A DNA stretch of 64,000 nt from Flavobacterium sufflavum (GCF_004016525.1 NZ_SACJ01000001.1:620001-684000), one strand, 5' to 3'. Numbered from the stretch's first letter, positions 17,934-27,106 are shown. A program made the numbers and translations. The notes: generated from the letters alone by a model not told the origin.

Positions 17934-18782
17934 TTAGTTGTTTTTTAAGATGTAAATCAACGAAGAATACTCCGAATTCTGTTTTGCTTTCCAATTCGAC
18001 TGTAATCCTATAAAAAAGGCTTTTATGAAATTCATTTTTCCGTTTTTATATTTTTCCGAAAGTAAACTCACGTAAAACGAATCAAACATCATAGGAAGTA
18101 CTTTTTCTAATTTCATGTTTTCTTTTTGGAAAAGCATTTGAATTGCTTTTTTTGAAAAATGCCAAAAATGAATTGGCACATCAAACGCAGCCCAAAAAGT
18201 TCCATAATGTTTTGCATCGAAAGATTTAAAATTAGGAACAGCAATAATTAAAGTTCCTGTTGGCTTTAGCAAACGTTTTAATTCTTTAATCTGGAAATCC
18301 AAATCAGGCACATGTTCTAAAACATGCCACATGGTTATCACATCAAAAGAATGACTTTCTAATGCAGTTGTATTTTCTACAAATGAAATCCCTTTATTGA
18401 TTGCAATTCCTTTAGCTCTATCGCTAGGCTCAATTCCAACAGTTTCCCAACCATCATTTTTAGCAACAGTTAGAAAATCTCCTGTCCCTGCACCTATGTC
18501 TAAAATTCGCCCTTTAGGAACTTGCTGAGAATTGATTAAATTCAATTTATTTTTTAAGGCGATGCCTTTTACAAAATGATATGCTTTTTCAAATAAAGAA
18601 CGTTTATTATCTGTATGCGAAATATAATCTTCGCTTTCGTAATACTTCCCTAAATTTTCTAAACTAGGTTGAGGATGCGTGATTAACATATCCAAATCTT
18701 CATCATGATACAATTCGAAAATTTCCTTAGAAACCGAATGATCTTTTACAGTAAGAAAATATTTTTTATTTGAAATATCCAT
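17934..18782 (-). CDS. class I SAM-dependent methyltransferase
   Basis: A 282-residue methyltransferase. Motif I is ILDIGAGTGDFL (93-104), the acidic ribose-binding residue is Glu in GIEPSD, and motif IV is ITMWHVLEHVPD, all typical of the Methyltransf_23 group. The N-terminal 80 residues (KDHSVSKEIFELYHDEDLD...YYESEDYISH) are common in flavobacterial homologues that methylate lipids, quinone precursors or sugars. The substrate cannot be read from the sequence. The C-terminal third is hydrophobic and may touch the membrane. It sits between ompH and mnmG on the same strand but is flanked by its own terminators, so it is probably transcribed alone. Confidence 0.85.
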   Translation of the reverse strand: MDISNKKYFLTVKDHSVSKEIFELYHDEDLDMLITHPQPSLENLGKYYESEDYISHTDNKRSLFEKAYHFVKGIALKNKLNLINSQQVPKGRILDIGAGTGDFLTVAKNDGWETVGIEPSDRAKGIAINKGISFVENTTALESHSFDVITMWHVLEHVPDLDFQIKELKRLLKPTGTLIIAVPNFKSFDAKHYGTFWAAFDVPIHFWHFSKKAIQMLFQKENMKLEKVLPMMFDSFYVSLLSEKYKNGKMNFIKAFFIGLQSNWKAKQNSEYSSLIYILKNN

Positions 18783-18836
18783 TTTTAAATTTTCAGTGGT
18801 TGGTTTAGAATGAGGGTAAAATTTTATACTAATTTT

Positions 18837-18867
18837 AAAAAGAGTAATAAATCGAAATCTATTACTC
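18837..18867 (-). terminator. terminator of mnmG
   Basis: GAGTAATA (18842-18849) pairs with TATTACTC (18860-18867); on the - strand the hairpin is followed by TTTTTAAAATTT. It is the first classical terminator downstream of mnmG and leaves the parS-like site at 18924 in the mnmG trailer. Confidence 0.7.
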
Positions 18868-18923
18868 CTTGTTTTTTTATTTTTAAAATCACTTTTCTTA
18901 GTAATAACAGGGCTTTCGAGCGT

Positions 18924-18939
18924 AGTTTCACGTGGAACA
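18924..18939. promoter_or_regulatory. parS-like ParB-binding site 1
   Basis: AGTTTCACGTGGAACA is one base off a TGTTTCACGTGGAACA-type parS 16-mer, with the invariant CACGTG core. It lies in the trailer of mnmG. Two more sites follow within 2.1 kb. Confidence 0.7.
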
Positions 18940-18960
18940 ATTAAAGTTTGAGGATTGAAA

Positions 18961-19028
18961 TTAGAGGTTAGAAGTTTACAATAATACTTCTAACCTCTAA
19001 CTTCAGACTTCTAACTTCCAATTATCTT
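18961..19028. repeat. 15-bp inverted repeat joined to a 43-bp ACTTCTA array, copy 1
   Basis: TTAGAGGTTAGAAGT (18961-18975) is the exact reverse complement of 18986-19000, loop 10 nt. From 18986 to 19028 runs a 43-bp block of ACTTCTA-type units that matches 24787-24829 at 40 of 43 positions. The end of the block covers the stop codon of mnmG, so the last codons of that gene belong to the repeat. Confidence 0.8.
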
Positions 19029-20893
19029 CCCATGTAAATCAACAATACCGAAATATCACTAGGAGAAACTCCGCTAATTCTTGAAGCTTGTGAAATAGTT
19101 ACAGGACGAATCTTATTCAATTTTTGCTTTGCTTCAATAGACATCGATTTGATTTTATTATAATCAAAATCGTCCGGGATTTTCACATCTTCAAGACGGG
19201 TCAATTTATCCGCATTATTTCTTTCCTTTTCGATATAACCAGAATACTTCACCTGAATTTCGGCTTGTTCCAAAATTTCTTGGTCCAAATCATTTTCTGC
19301 TACATAAGTCTGAACTTTTTCAAACTTAATCATATCCTCCAAATCAATTTGCGGACGAGAGAAAATCTTAAACATCTTATCTCCCTGAGAAATTGGTGCG
19401 CTCCCTTTAGATTCCAAAATTGGATTGGTCTCTCCTATCGAAACACTCGTTTCCCTGAAAAATGAAACCATTTTTTCAGATTCATTCAGTTTACGTTCCA
19501 TTCTTCGTAAACGTGCTTCTGAAGCCAAACCTATTTCATACGACATTGGTGTCAATCTAAAATCGGCATTATCCTGACGCAATAAAGTTCTGTATTCAGC
19601 ACGAGAAGTAAACATTCTATATGGTTCTTCAGTTCCTTTAGTAATTAAGTCATCAATTAAAACTCCAATATAAGCTTCGTCTCTTTTTAAAATTAATGGT
19701 TCTTTTTCATGAACTTTTAAATGCGCATTAATTCCCGCCATCAATCCTTGAGATGCTGCTTCTTCGTAACCTGTGGTTCCATTTATTTGTCCAGCGAAAT
19801 ACAAACCTTCAACCAACTTTGTTTCCAAAGTATGTTTTAATTGTGTTGGTGGAAAATAATCATATTCGATTGCATAACCTGGTCTAAAGAATTTCACCTT
19901 TTCAAATCCTGCAACAGAACTCAAAGCTTTAAATTGAATATCCTCAGGAAGCGAAGTAGAAAATCCATTCACATAAACCTCACAGGTATTCCATCCCTCT
20001 GGTTCTACAAAAAGCTGATGTCTTTCTTTATCAGCGAAACGATTAATTTTATCTTCAATAGACGGACAATATCTTGGCCCCAAACTTTTAATTCGTCCGT
20101 TGAACATTGGCGAACGATCAAAACCTTCTCTCAAAATATTGTGAACTTCCAAAGAAGTATAAGTCATGTGACAAGATCTTTGGTGCGTCAATGGCGAAGT
20201 CAAATCAGAATATGAAAACTTATCCGGTTTAGCATCTCCTTTTTCTTCATTCATTTTAGAATAATCTAAAGAACGTCCATCAACTCGAGGAGGTGTTCCC
20301 GTTTTCATTCTGCCGGCTTCAAAACCTGCTTGAATCAAATCTTCGGTAATTCCATAAGCAGCACTTTCTCCCGCTCTACCTCCACCGAATTGTTTTTCTC
20401 CAATATGAATCAATCCATTCAGGAAAGTTCCATTGGTCAATACAACCGATTTGGAACGAATCTCTATTCCTAAAGAAGTTTTGATTCCTTTTATTTTTCC
20501 ATTTTCAACAATCAAACCTTTAACCATTTCCTGATAGAAATCAAGATTTGGAGTTCCTTCTAACATCATTCTCCATTCTTCGGCAAAACGCATACGGTCA
20601 CTTTGAACTCTTGGAGACCACATTGCAGGCCCCTTTGATTTGTTCAACATCTTAAATTGAATCGCGGTTTTATCAGAAACAATTCCTGAATAACCCCCAA
20701 GCGCATCAATCTCGCGAACAATTTGACCTTTTGCAATTCCACCCATTGCAGGATTACAAGACATCTGGGCAATGTTTTGCAAACTCATGGTAACCAACAA
20801 AGTTTTGGAACCCAAATTTGCAGCAGCAGCAGCAGCTTCACAACCTGCGTGCCCGGCACCCACAACAATTACATCATACTCTTCTAGAAACAT
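19022..20893 (-). CDS. mnmG: tRNA uridine-5-carboxymethylaminomethyl modification enzyme MnmG
   Basis: FAD-dependent partner of MnmE; together they install cmnm5 at wobble uridine 34 of several tRNAs. 623 residues is the normal length. The dinucleotide-binding motif is VGAGHAGCEAA (11-21), the family signature CNPAMGGIAKGQIVREID follows at about 46-63, and GTPPRVDGRS and TGYEEAASQGLMAG are present. The C-terminal part ends RISGVSPSDISVLLIYMGR, as usual. The gene is flanked by parS-like sites on both sides, and mnmG (gidA) lies near the replication origin in many bacteria. The stop codon is inside the ACTTCTA repeat block. ybeY starts 95 nt upstream on the same strand. Confidence 0.97.
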   Translation of the reverse strand: MFLEEYDVIVVGAGHAGCEAAAAAANLGSKTLLVTMSLQNIAQMSCNPAMGGIAKGQIVREIDALGGYSGIVSDKTAIQFKMLNKSKGPAMWSPRVQSDRMRFAEEWRMMLEGTPNLDFYQEMVKGLIVENGKIKGIKTSLGIEIRSKSVVLTNGTFLNGLIHIGEKQFGGGRAGESAAYGITEDLIQAGFEAGRMKTGTPPRVDGRSLDYSKMNEEKGDAKPDKFSYSDLTSPLTHQRSCHMTYTSLEVHNILREGFDRSPMFNGRIKSLGPRYCPSIEDKINRFADKERHQLFVEPEGWNTCEVYVNGFSTSLPEDIQFKALSSVAGFEKVKFFRPGYAIEYDYFPPTQLKHTLETKLVEGLYFAGQINGTTGYEEAASQGLMAGINAHLKVHEKEPLILKRDEAYIGVLIDDLITKGTEEPYRMFTSRAEYRTLLRQDNADFRLTPMSYEIGLASEARLRRMERKLNESEKMVSFFRETSVSIGETNPILESKGSAPISQGDKMFKIFSRPQIDLEDMIKFEKVQTYVAENDLDQEILEQAEIQVKYSGYIEKERNNADKLTRLEDVKIPDDFDYNKIKSMSIEAKQKLNKIRPVTISQASRISGVSPSDISVLLIYMGR

Positions 20894-20946
20894 TTTTTTA
20901 TATTTTCCCTGAAAACAGGACTTAAATTAAAACTTAAAATACTAAA

Positions 20947-20962
20947 CGTTCCACGTGGAACA
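20947..20962. promoter_or_regulatory. parS-like ParB-binding site 2
   Basis: CGTTCCACGTGGAACA holds the exact 14-bp palindrome GTTCCACGTGGAAC (20948-20961). It lies in the 95-bp gap between ybeY and mnmG, 46 bp from site 3. Confidence 0.8.
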
Positions 20963-20988
20963 CTTAACTTCAAATTCAAAAATTAATT

Positions 20989-21408
20989 TTACTGTTCCAC
21001 GTGGAACATTGCTATTTTTTCATCTTCCTTAGAACGCATCAAACGTTCATCATCTTCTCCCTTATCCTTATAACCACAATAATGCAAAACACCGTGAACC
21101 AAAACACGCTTCAATTCTTCTTCAAAAGAAACATTAAAATCATTAGCATTATCCTGAACACGTTCAACAGAAACAAAAATATCACCGTTTAACTCGTTCC
21201 CAACCGTATAATCAAAACTGATAATATCAGTAAGTGTATCGTGATTTAAATATTCCAAATTGATTTTATGAAGATAATCATCATCACAAAAAATGTAATT
21301 AATCTCTCCTTCATTCTTTTTTTCAGATGCAATTACTGCCGACAACCAAGTAGAAATAGCTTCTTCGTTATCTAAATTAAAGTCGTTTTCGTAATTAAAA
21401 TTTATCAT
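20989..21408 (-). CDS. ybeY: endoribonuclease YbeY (rRNA maturation factor)
   Basis: Metal-dependent RNase needed for 16S rRNA 3' maturation and ribosome quality control. 139 residues, a normal length. The zinc site HGVLHYCGY (His105, His109) is present. The third ligand is usually His in GYDH, but here the sequence is GYKDKGEDDE, as in many Bacteroidota, where an Asp seems to take that place. The last five residues FHVEQ are encoded by the parS-like palindrome at 20993-21008. The start codon overlaps the stop of the DUF4175 gene (ATGA), so the two are translationally coupled. Confidence 0.92.
   Translation of the reverse strand: MINFNYENDFNLDNEEAISTWLSAVIASEKKNEGEINYIFCDDDYLHKINLEYLNHDTLTDIISFDYTVGNELNGDIFVSVERVQDNANDFNVSFEEELKRVLVHGVLHYCGYKDKGEDDERLMRSKEDEKIAMFHVEQ
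20993..21008. promoter_or_regulatory. parS-like ParB-binding site 3, inside the ybeY reading frame
   Basis: TGTTCCACGTGGAACA is a perfect 16-bp palindrome of the parS type. It spans codons for Met-Phe-His-Val-Glu-Gln at the very end of ybeY, so the site and the protein terminus constrain each other. Confidence 0.85.
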
Positions 21409-24400
21409 TTTGTTTTAAAATATTCTTGAACCTTGCGGTTAAAATTGGAGCGCAAAGGTAATGATTGTCTGTTTAATATCTCTATGCTATTGATATATTC
21501 TAACAAAGAATTAGGTAAAACTCTTGAATGATTAAGAAATTCTTTATCATTAGTTTGAGATTGTCTTTTGTTATCTTCTCCTTGTTGTTTAATCGCATTA
21601 TTCAATTTTAAGAGTTCCTGCTTTAAATTCAACACTTGTTGAAGTGTTTCGTTCTTAAAACCTTTATTCAATAATTGCTTTTCAATCTGTTTCATTTGCT
21701 CTAAAGCATTCTGACCTTTACTTCCTAAACCTTGCTTTTTTAATTCACCATCTAAAGCTTCACGCAATTCTTTCTGCTCTTTGTAAATTTCCATTATAGA
21801 TTTAGCATCACCTTCTCCTCCTTCACCATCATCATCCCCTTTACCCGAATTAGATTTCCCTTCTTTTCCTTCTCCGGGTTTTATTCCTTTTTTAATTTTA
21901 TCTCCTAAGCCTTGTTGTTTCGAAATAATATCAGGCAACTGCATACCTTCACCTTGACCCGGTTTCGGTTTTCCTTGTCCCATTGAAGACAAAGACATTT
22001 GCATATTATTCAGCATTTCACTTAGAAAATCTCCTAGTTTATTAGCAGAAGCAATAACATATTGCTGATGAGAAACACCCTTAGGAATTTCAGAATCGGA
22101 TAATTTATCAATAGCTTTATCGATGTTGTACTGAACATTTCCAACTTCTTTCGTAATATCTTCAGTGAATTTTGGATTTCGTAAAGACATAGCAAACAAA
22201 CTATCATCAACATGTTTGAACTGGATTCGTAAATCCTGTTGCAGTTTTATATTCTTATTGAAAGCTGGAGAAGAAGAATTAAGTGATTTAAAATTCAACA
22301 TTACAGATTCCTGAGAAAGAGAAAAAGCCAATAAATTATCTAAAATTTGGCGCAACATTTTAACGTCTTCTTCTAGTTGTTCCATTTCAGCTCCATCCAT
22401 TCCCTGATCCATTTTCATAGCCATGGATTTCATTTTTTTAGAAGCACTTTTCTGATTAGGTTTTGCTTTTGAAGTATCGTTTTTTTGCAATTCATCTGAA
22501 GCCTTCTTCAAATCTTCGTCAATACTTTTTTCAGTTTTATCATCTTTAGGAATGTCTAAAGGTGATTTTAATTCTTTATTGTCTTTTTCTAAATCATTCA
22601 AATCTTCTTGAATTTTATCAAAATCCTTATTTATTTCTTGTTGTTTAGCATTAGTATTTTCCTTTTCATTCTCTGAAAGTTTATCTTGCTTATCTGATAA
22701 TTTTTCTAATTTATCAGCTATTTGTTCTGCCTTTTTTTGAACGTAATACTTCTTAGTCAATTCGACTAATTGTTGTAAATTCTTAACCTGATTTTTACTC
22801 TTCTGTTTAAACTGATCTAACTTTTCAAGTAAATCTTCATTCTTCATTTTATCATTTAGAGCTTTTAATTCGTCTAAAAGTTTCTTGTTTTTTTCTAATT
22901 CTTCTTTGTTATTATCAATACGTTTTTCCAGTTCTTTTTTGAAATTATCCTCAGGTTTTGATTTAGATTCATCTAAATTATTTTTCATTTTATCCATAAA
23001 GTTGCGCATCATTTCATCCTGCTTCTTTTGCTGTTGAATAAAATCGTTTACTTTTTGTTGGTCATTGAATTCAAAATTTTCTTTTTCTTTTCCTGATTTT
23101 TGAATCTTATCCAATTGTAAAAATTGCTTGCCCTGACTCTTCAATGATTTCTGTAAACCTTGAATGTTATCATTTTGTTGTTGCAAAATTAAATCTTGCT
23201 TCTCCTGAGCAGTTACAATTCGATTAGAAAAAACTGCCGATTTAGAACTTTTAAAATGATGTAAAACATCATTATCAAAAACTTCAAAATAATAATCATA
23301 AGTTACTCCTTCAACAACAGGAAGATTAGCTGGAAATGAAAAAACAAATTGATCAAAAACTCCCGACTTAATAGCAATTGTTCCACGTTTGGCAGTAGCC
23401 TGTTTATTCGATTCATAATAGACAACTTGTAATTTTGACAAACCATTATCATCCCCTATTTTCCCTAAAAGATAATTGGTAGCCAACTTCAAACTATCAG
23501 GAGCCTGGTTAACTATAATCGTTGGATACTGATCTTTGATAACTGTAAGCTGATAATTTAGTTTTTCGAAGTTAGAAACCATATTATTTGAAGTAATAAT
23601 CTGATAATCTGTATTTTCAAACACTTTTTTAGATAAAACAAAGTTGTTTTCTGATTTCGCAAATGGATAGACAGTATTTGCATTAGAAAACACCACTTTT
23701 TGAGTGGATTGAGTACTCATTTTCCACGTTACCAATGTACCTTCGGGAATAATGGCATTACCAGTTCCTTTGATAATTTCAGTTTTTCTATTGAGATGTG
23801 AAGGAAAATTCAATTGCATTTCGAAATTTAAAATAGAAGGAACAGCCACAACTTTTAATACATAATCATCAGATGAAACTGAATTTCCTTTAATATAAAA
23901 AGAAACATTTTGAGCGGGCTTCTCAATCTTAAATTCAAATTCACCAGGCTTTGTATTCTCCATAAAATAACTTTCATCATTAATGAAAATCATTGCATTT
24001 TCAGGAATTACTTTACCCACAGTTTTTACTTTAACAATAAAATCTTTGTTTTGTTCAGTTTGTAAACTAGAATTCAAAAGCACAAATTCAAAAGGAGCCG
24101 GAGGTAAAAAAGAAGCATTAAAATGCACTACCCTATTCAAACTTTGAGTCAGTATCGATTTATTTCCTGAAATATAAAAAGCAGCAAACAATAAAACAGG
24201 AATCAAAGCAAGTGGTAAATACTTTTTATTCGAATTAAAATTAATAGCATTAGAAAAAGGAATGGGTTGCAAAGCATTGGCTTTTTGTTCAATGGAGGCC
24301 AAAAGCAATTCGGATTTTGCTGTGTTACTTTCAGGATTTGAAAGCTGAATGAAATTAAGCAGCTTATCTTTCACATCCGAAAAATGATTCCCAATGATAG

Positions 24401-24683
24401 CCGAAGCATCATTATAATCAATCCCCTTTTGAAATTTAAAAAGTTTAAAAATTGGAAAAACAATAAAACGAAACAGTAAAAAAATTTCTACCCCGACAAA
24501 AGTCCAAAACAAAATGGCTCTTCCTGCAGGCTTTAACCAAAGAAAATATTCAATAAAAAGTGTAAAAAGAAAATACAACAAACCAAGCCCGATAAAGAAA
24601 ACCACTCCTCTTATCAACTCGTTTAAATAATACTTTCTAATAAAAGCTTCTAATTTTTGATATATAAAATTGGAACTATTCAA
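21405..24683 (-). CDS. DUF4175-type large membrane protein with coiled coils
   Basis: A 1092-residue inner-membrane protein. Three hydrophobic segments lie at the N-terminus (about 22-48, 55-80 and 152-172). Then comes a periplasmic beta-rich region to about 480 with Ig-like repeats (for example VPSILNFEMQLNFPSHLNRK), then a very long Lys/Glu/Asp/Gln-rich helical region (about 490-760), a second helical body to 900, a Gly/Lys low-complexity stretch (about 905-960), and a final helical part. This layout fits the DUF4175 family as I recall it, widespread in Bacteroidota and of unknown function, possibly an envelope scaffold. It overlaps ybeY by 4 bases, an arrangement worth noting because ybeY and a membrane scaffold have no known link. 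Confidence 0.75.
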   Translation of the reverse strand: MNSSNFIYQKLEAFIRKYYLNELIRGVVFFIGLGLLYFLFTLFIEYFLWLKPAGRAILFWTFVGVEIFLLFRFIVFPIFKLFKFQKGIDYNDASAIIGNHFSDVKDKLLNFIQLSNPESNTAKSELLLASIEQKANALQPIPFSNAINFNSNKKYLPLALIPVLLFAAFYISGNKSILTQSLNRVVHFNASFLPPAPFEFVLLNSSLQTEQNKDFIVKVKTVGKVIPENAMIFINDESYFMENTKPGEFEFKIEKPAQNVSFYIKGNSVSSDDYVLKVVAVPSILNFEMQLNFPSHLNRKTEIIKGTGNAIIPEGTLVTWKMSTQSTQKVVFSNANTVYPFAKSENNFVLSKKVFENTDYQIITSNNMVSNFEKLNYQLTVIKDQYPTIIVNQAPDSLKLATNYLLGKIGDDNGLSKLQVVYYESNKQATAKRGTIAIKSGVFDQFVFSFPANLPVVEGVTYDYYFEVFDNDVLHHFKSSKSAVFSNRIVTAQEKQDLILQQQNDNIQGLQKSLKSQGKQFLQLDKIQKSGKEKENFEFNDQQKVNDFIQQQKKQDEMMRNFMDKMKNNLDESKSKPEDNFKKELEKRIDNNKEELEKNKKLLDELKALNDKMKNEDLLEKLDQFKQKSKNQVKNLQQLVELTKKYYVQKKAEQIADKLEKLSDKQDKLSENEKENTNAKQQEINKDFDKIQEDLNDLEKDNKELKSPLDIPKDDKTEKSIDEDLKKASDELQKNDTSKAKPNQKSASKKMKSMAMKMDQGMDGAEMEQLEEDVKMLRQILDNLLAFSLSQESVMLNFKSLNSSSPAFNKNIKLQQDLRIQFKHVDDSLFAMSLRNPKFTEDITKEVGNVQYNIDKAIDKLSDSEIPKGVSHQQYVIASANKLGDFLSEMLNNMQMSLSSMGQGKPKPGQGEGMQLPDIISKQQGLGDKIKKGIKPGEGKEGKSNSGKGDDDGEGGEGDAKSIMEIYKEQKELREALDGELKKQGLGSKGQNALEQMKQIEKQLLNKGFKNETLQQVLNLKQELLKLNNAIKQQGEDNKRQSQTNDKEFLNHSRVLPNSLLEYINSIEILNRQSLPLRSNFNRKVQEYFKTK

Positions 24684-24786
24684 GGTGTTTTTGCTTTATA
24701 ATAACCCATAAAAGTAATAATTATAACATTATCAAATTCAATGACAATAACAATATCAACAAAAATCAACAGCTAGTTATTGAAAA

Positions 24787-24829
24787 ACTTCTAACTTCTA
24801 ACTTCTGACTTCTAACTTCTAATTATCTT
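24787..24829. repeat. 43-bp ACTTCTA array, copy 2, overlapping the gltX promoter
   Basis: Matches 18986-19028 at 40 of 43 positions, including the shared interruption GACTTC in the series and the shared end AATTATCTT. The last bases are part of the TATCTTTG box for gltX (24824-24831). The gap 24684-24849 holds no gene. Confidence 0.8.
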
Positions 24830-24831
24830 TG
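24824..24831 (+). promoter_or_regulatory. TAnnTTTG -7 element of gltX
   Basis: TATCTTTG fits TAnnTTTG and lies 18 nt before the gltX ATG. The -33 region falls within the ACTTCTA array, so the repeat forms part of this promoter. Confidence 0.55.
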
Positions 24832-24849
24832 TGCTAAAATTTATAAAAA

Positions 24850-26355
24850 ATGTTAAACCCAATTCGTGTGCGTTTTGCACCAAGTCCAACGGGACCTTTA
24901 CATATTGGCGGAGTTCGTACTGCCCTATTTAATTATTTGTTTGCCAAAAAAAACGGTGGAACTTTCTTTTTAAGAATTGAAGATACCGACCAAAACCGAT
25001 TTGTTACCGGTGCCGAACAATACATCATGGAAGCCTTAGAATGGTTAGGAATAGCTCCTGATGAAACTATTGGAAAAAATGAAAAATTTGGTCCTTACCG
25101 TCAAAGCGAAAGAAAAGAATTATACAAACAATATGCTGACCAACTGATTAATTCCGGTTGGGCATACTACGCATTCGATACTCCGGAATCATTAGATGCT
25201 TACAGAAAAGCGGAGGAAGAACAAGGAAAAACATTTATCTACAATCATACTAACAGAGAAAAACTGGATACTTCTTTAGTTATTTCTGCTGAAGAAACAG
25301 CTCAAAGAATTGCTAACGGAGAACATTATGTTATTCGATTCAAAACTCCTGTTGACGAAATTTTACATTTAAAAGACATCATTCGTGGAATTGTAAAATT
25401 CGAAAGTAATCTGTTAGATGATAAGGTTTTGTTTAAAAGTGACGGAATGCCAACCTATCATTTAGCCAATATTGTTGATGATCATTTAATGCAAACTACG
25501 CATGTAATTCGTGGTGAAGAATGGTTACCATCAATGCCTTTACACGTTTTATTGTATCATGCATTTGGCTGGGCAGCTCCTGAATTTGCTCATTTACCTT
25601 TGATTTTAAAACCTGTTGGAAACGGAAAATTATCAAAACGCGATGGCGATAAATTAGGTTTCCCTGTATTTCCTTTAGAATGGAAAACGGATGAAGGCAT
25701 TTCATCAGGATATAGAGAAAAAGGATTTTTCCCTGAAACTGTTGTTAACTTCTTAGCTTTATTAGGCTGGAATGATGGAACGGAACAAGAATTATTTTCA
25801 TTAGAAGAATTAATTGAAAAATTTGACTTGAACAGAGTTCATAAGGCTGGTGCCAAATTTGATCCGGAAAAAAACAAATGGTTCAATCACCAATATTTAA
25901 TTAAGCAAAAAGATGAAGATTTAGCGAAAGCCTTCGCTCCTATTCTTAAAGAAAAAGGCTTCTCGACTACGCTAGAAGTGATAACGAAAATTGTATCGTT
26001 GATAAAAGAACGAGCTAATTTTGTTTCTGAATTTTGGGATTTAAGCGATTACTTTTTTGTTGCTCCAACTGATTACGACGAAAAAGCAAAGAAAAACTGG
26101 AAAGAAGAAACGCCAGCTTTAATGCAGGAATTGATTTCAGTATTAGAAGAAATCACCGATTTTACTTCAGTAAATATTGAAACGGTTGTCAAAGATTGGT
26201 TAACTAAAAACGAAATTGGAATGGGCAAAGTAATGCAACCATTTAGATTGAGTTTAGTTGGTGCTTTGAAAGGTCCTCACCTATTTGATATTGTGGAAAT
26301 CATTGGAAAAGACGAAACTATTTCAAGAATTCAAAAAGCTATTGAAACCTTATAA
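24850..26355 (+). CDS. gltX: glutamate--tRNA ligase
   Basis: Charges tRNA-Glu with glutamate. 501 residues, normal for bacterial GluRS. Class I signatures: the HIGH-type motif HIGG at 18-21 in PSPTGPLHIGGVRTALFNYL, and the KMSKS-type motif KLSKR at 260-264. The anticodon-binding helical part is present to the end (GMGKVMQPFRLSLVGALKGP). It is one of only four + strand coding genes between 4 and 36.9 kb. It has its own promoter box and a strong terminator at 26361-26391. Confidence 0.97.
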   Translation: MLNPIRVRFAPSPTGPLHIGGVRTALFNYLFAKKNGGTFFLRIEDTDQNRFVTGAEQYIMEALEWLGIAPDETIGKNEKFGPYRQSERKELYKQYADQLINSGWAYYAFDTPESLDAYRKAEEEQGKTFIYNHTNREKLDTSLVISAEETAQRIANGEHYVIRFKTPVDEILHLKDIIRGIVKFESNLLDDKVLFKSDGMPTYHLANIVDDHLMQTTHVIRGEEWLPSMPLHVLLYHAFGWAAPEFAHLPLILKPVGNGKLSKRDGDKLGFPVFPLEWKTDEGISSGYREKGFFPETVVNFLALLGWNDGTEQELFSLEELIEKFDLNRVHKAGAKFDPEKNKWFNHQYLIKQKDEDLAKAFAPILKEKGFSTTLEVITKIVSLIKERANFVSEFWDLSDYFFVAPTDYDEKAKKNWKEETPALMQELISVLEEITDFTSVNIETVVKDWLTKNEIGMGKVMQPFRLSLVGALKGPHLFDIVEIIGKDETISRIQKAIETL

Positions 26356-26360
26356 AACTA

Positions 26361-26391
26361 AAAGTCCCGACAAATAATCGGGACTTTTTTT
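26361..26391. terminator. bidirectional terminator between gltX and a barrel-protein gene
   Basis: AAAGTCCCGA (26361-26370) pairs with TCGGGACTTT (26378-26387) over a 7-nt loop, followed by T-rich sequence on the + strand. It reaches the stop codon of the convergent gene. Confidence 0.9.
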
Positions 26392-27031
26392 ATAAATAAA
26401 GAATAACATTTCCGTTTAGAATTCCGGGATTTCCTTTAAAATGATAACCCAAATTTTTAGAATTTAAATTGCCTAACATATTAGAAATTCCGTATTGATA
26501 GGAAACATTTAATCTAAAATGTTTGGCTCCAGCTGTAATTCCAACAGTTGGATAAAAATTAAATTTACCAATATCAACAATATCTTTAGCCAGTAAAGTA
26601 GTTCCTGAAATTACGTTATTTTCTTTTCCTGATTCAACCTTAAATTTTCCGTTTACCTGAACCAAAGGACCAAATTCAAACGTCAAATGATTTTCGATTA
26701 AAACATAACTCAGTTGTAACGAAATTTGAGCTGAAGGCAATTTGTAATTCACATCTTCTTTACCAAAAACCAATTTATCAGTAACAACCGAAAAATTGTT
26801 TTCAGAAAACTGAATGGCATAAACCATATCCCAATTGTCATAAAAATTACCTCTCATAGATAATCCCGCATTCCATCCTGTATCAGGTTTAGTTTCAAAA
26901 TTATTGGTATTTAAGGTAAATTGATTAATTCCGGCATGAATACCAATTCTATTAGAATCACGATAACCATATTGAGCAAAACCAAATGCCGAAACAATAA
27001 GGAAATAAAAAGTTAACGATAGCTTTTTCAT
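26390..27031 (-). CDS. outer-membrane beta-barrel protein (PorT/OmpW-like)
   Basis: 213 residues. The signal peptide (MKKLSLTFYFLIVSAFGFAQ) ends at AQ, typical of signal peptidase I sites in this phylum. The mature part alternates hydrophobic and polar residues in about eight strands with aromatic turns (GWNAGLSMRGNFYDNWDMVYA, YPTVGITAGAKHFRLNVSYQ) and ends in a hydrophobic strand with terminal leucine, as expected for an outer-membrane barrel. Homologues are often annotated PorT family, but a role in type IX secretion is not implied. ATG 27031 is preferred over 27052, which would put seven residues before the signal peptide. Confidence 0.75.
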   Translation of the reverse strand: MKKLSLTFYFLIVSAFGFAQYGYRDSNRIGIHAGINQFTLNTNNFETKPDTGWNAGLSMRGNFYDNWDMVYAIQFSENNFSVVTDKLVFGKEDVNYKLPSAQISLQLSYVLIENHLTFEFGPLVQVNGKFKVESGKENNVISGTTLLAKDIVDIGKFNFYPTVGITAGAKHFRLNVSYQYGISNMLGNLNSKNLGYHFKGNPGILNGNVILYL

Positions 27032-27106
27032 AATGTGTGTATTAACAAACACAAACCTAAAGTTTTTTTGTAATTTAACAGAGAAATATTAACTAAATTA
27101 TAGACT

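Noticed and set aside
24787..24829. Tandem ACTTCTA units as a CRISPR-like array
   Set aside because: Units are 7-8 bp with no spacers and no cas genes nearby.
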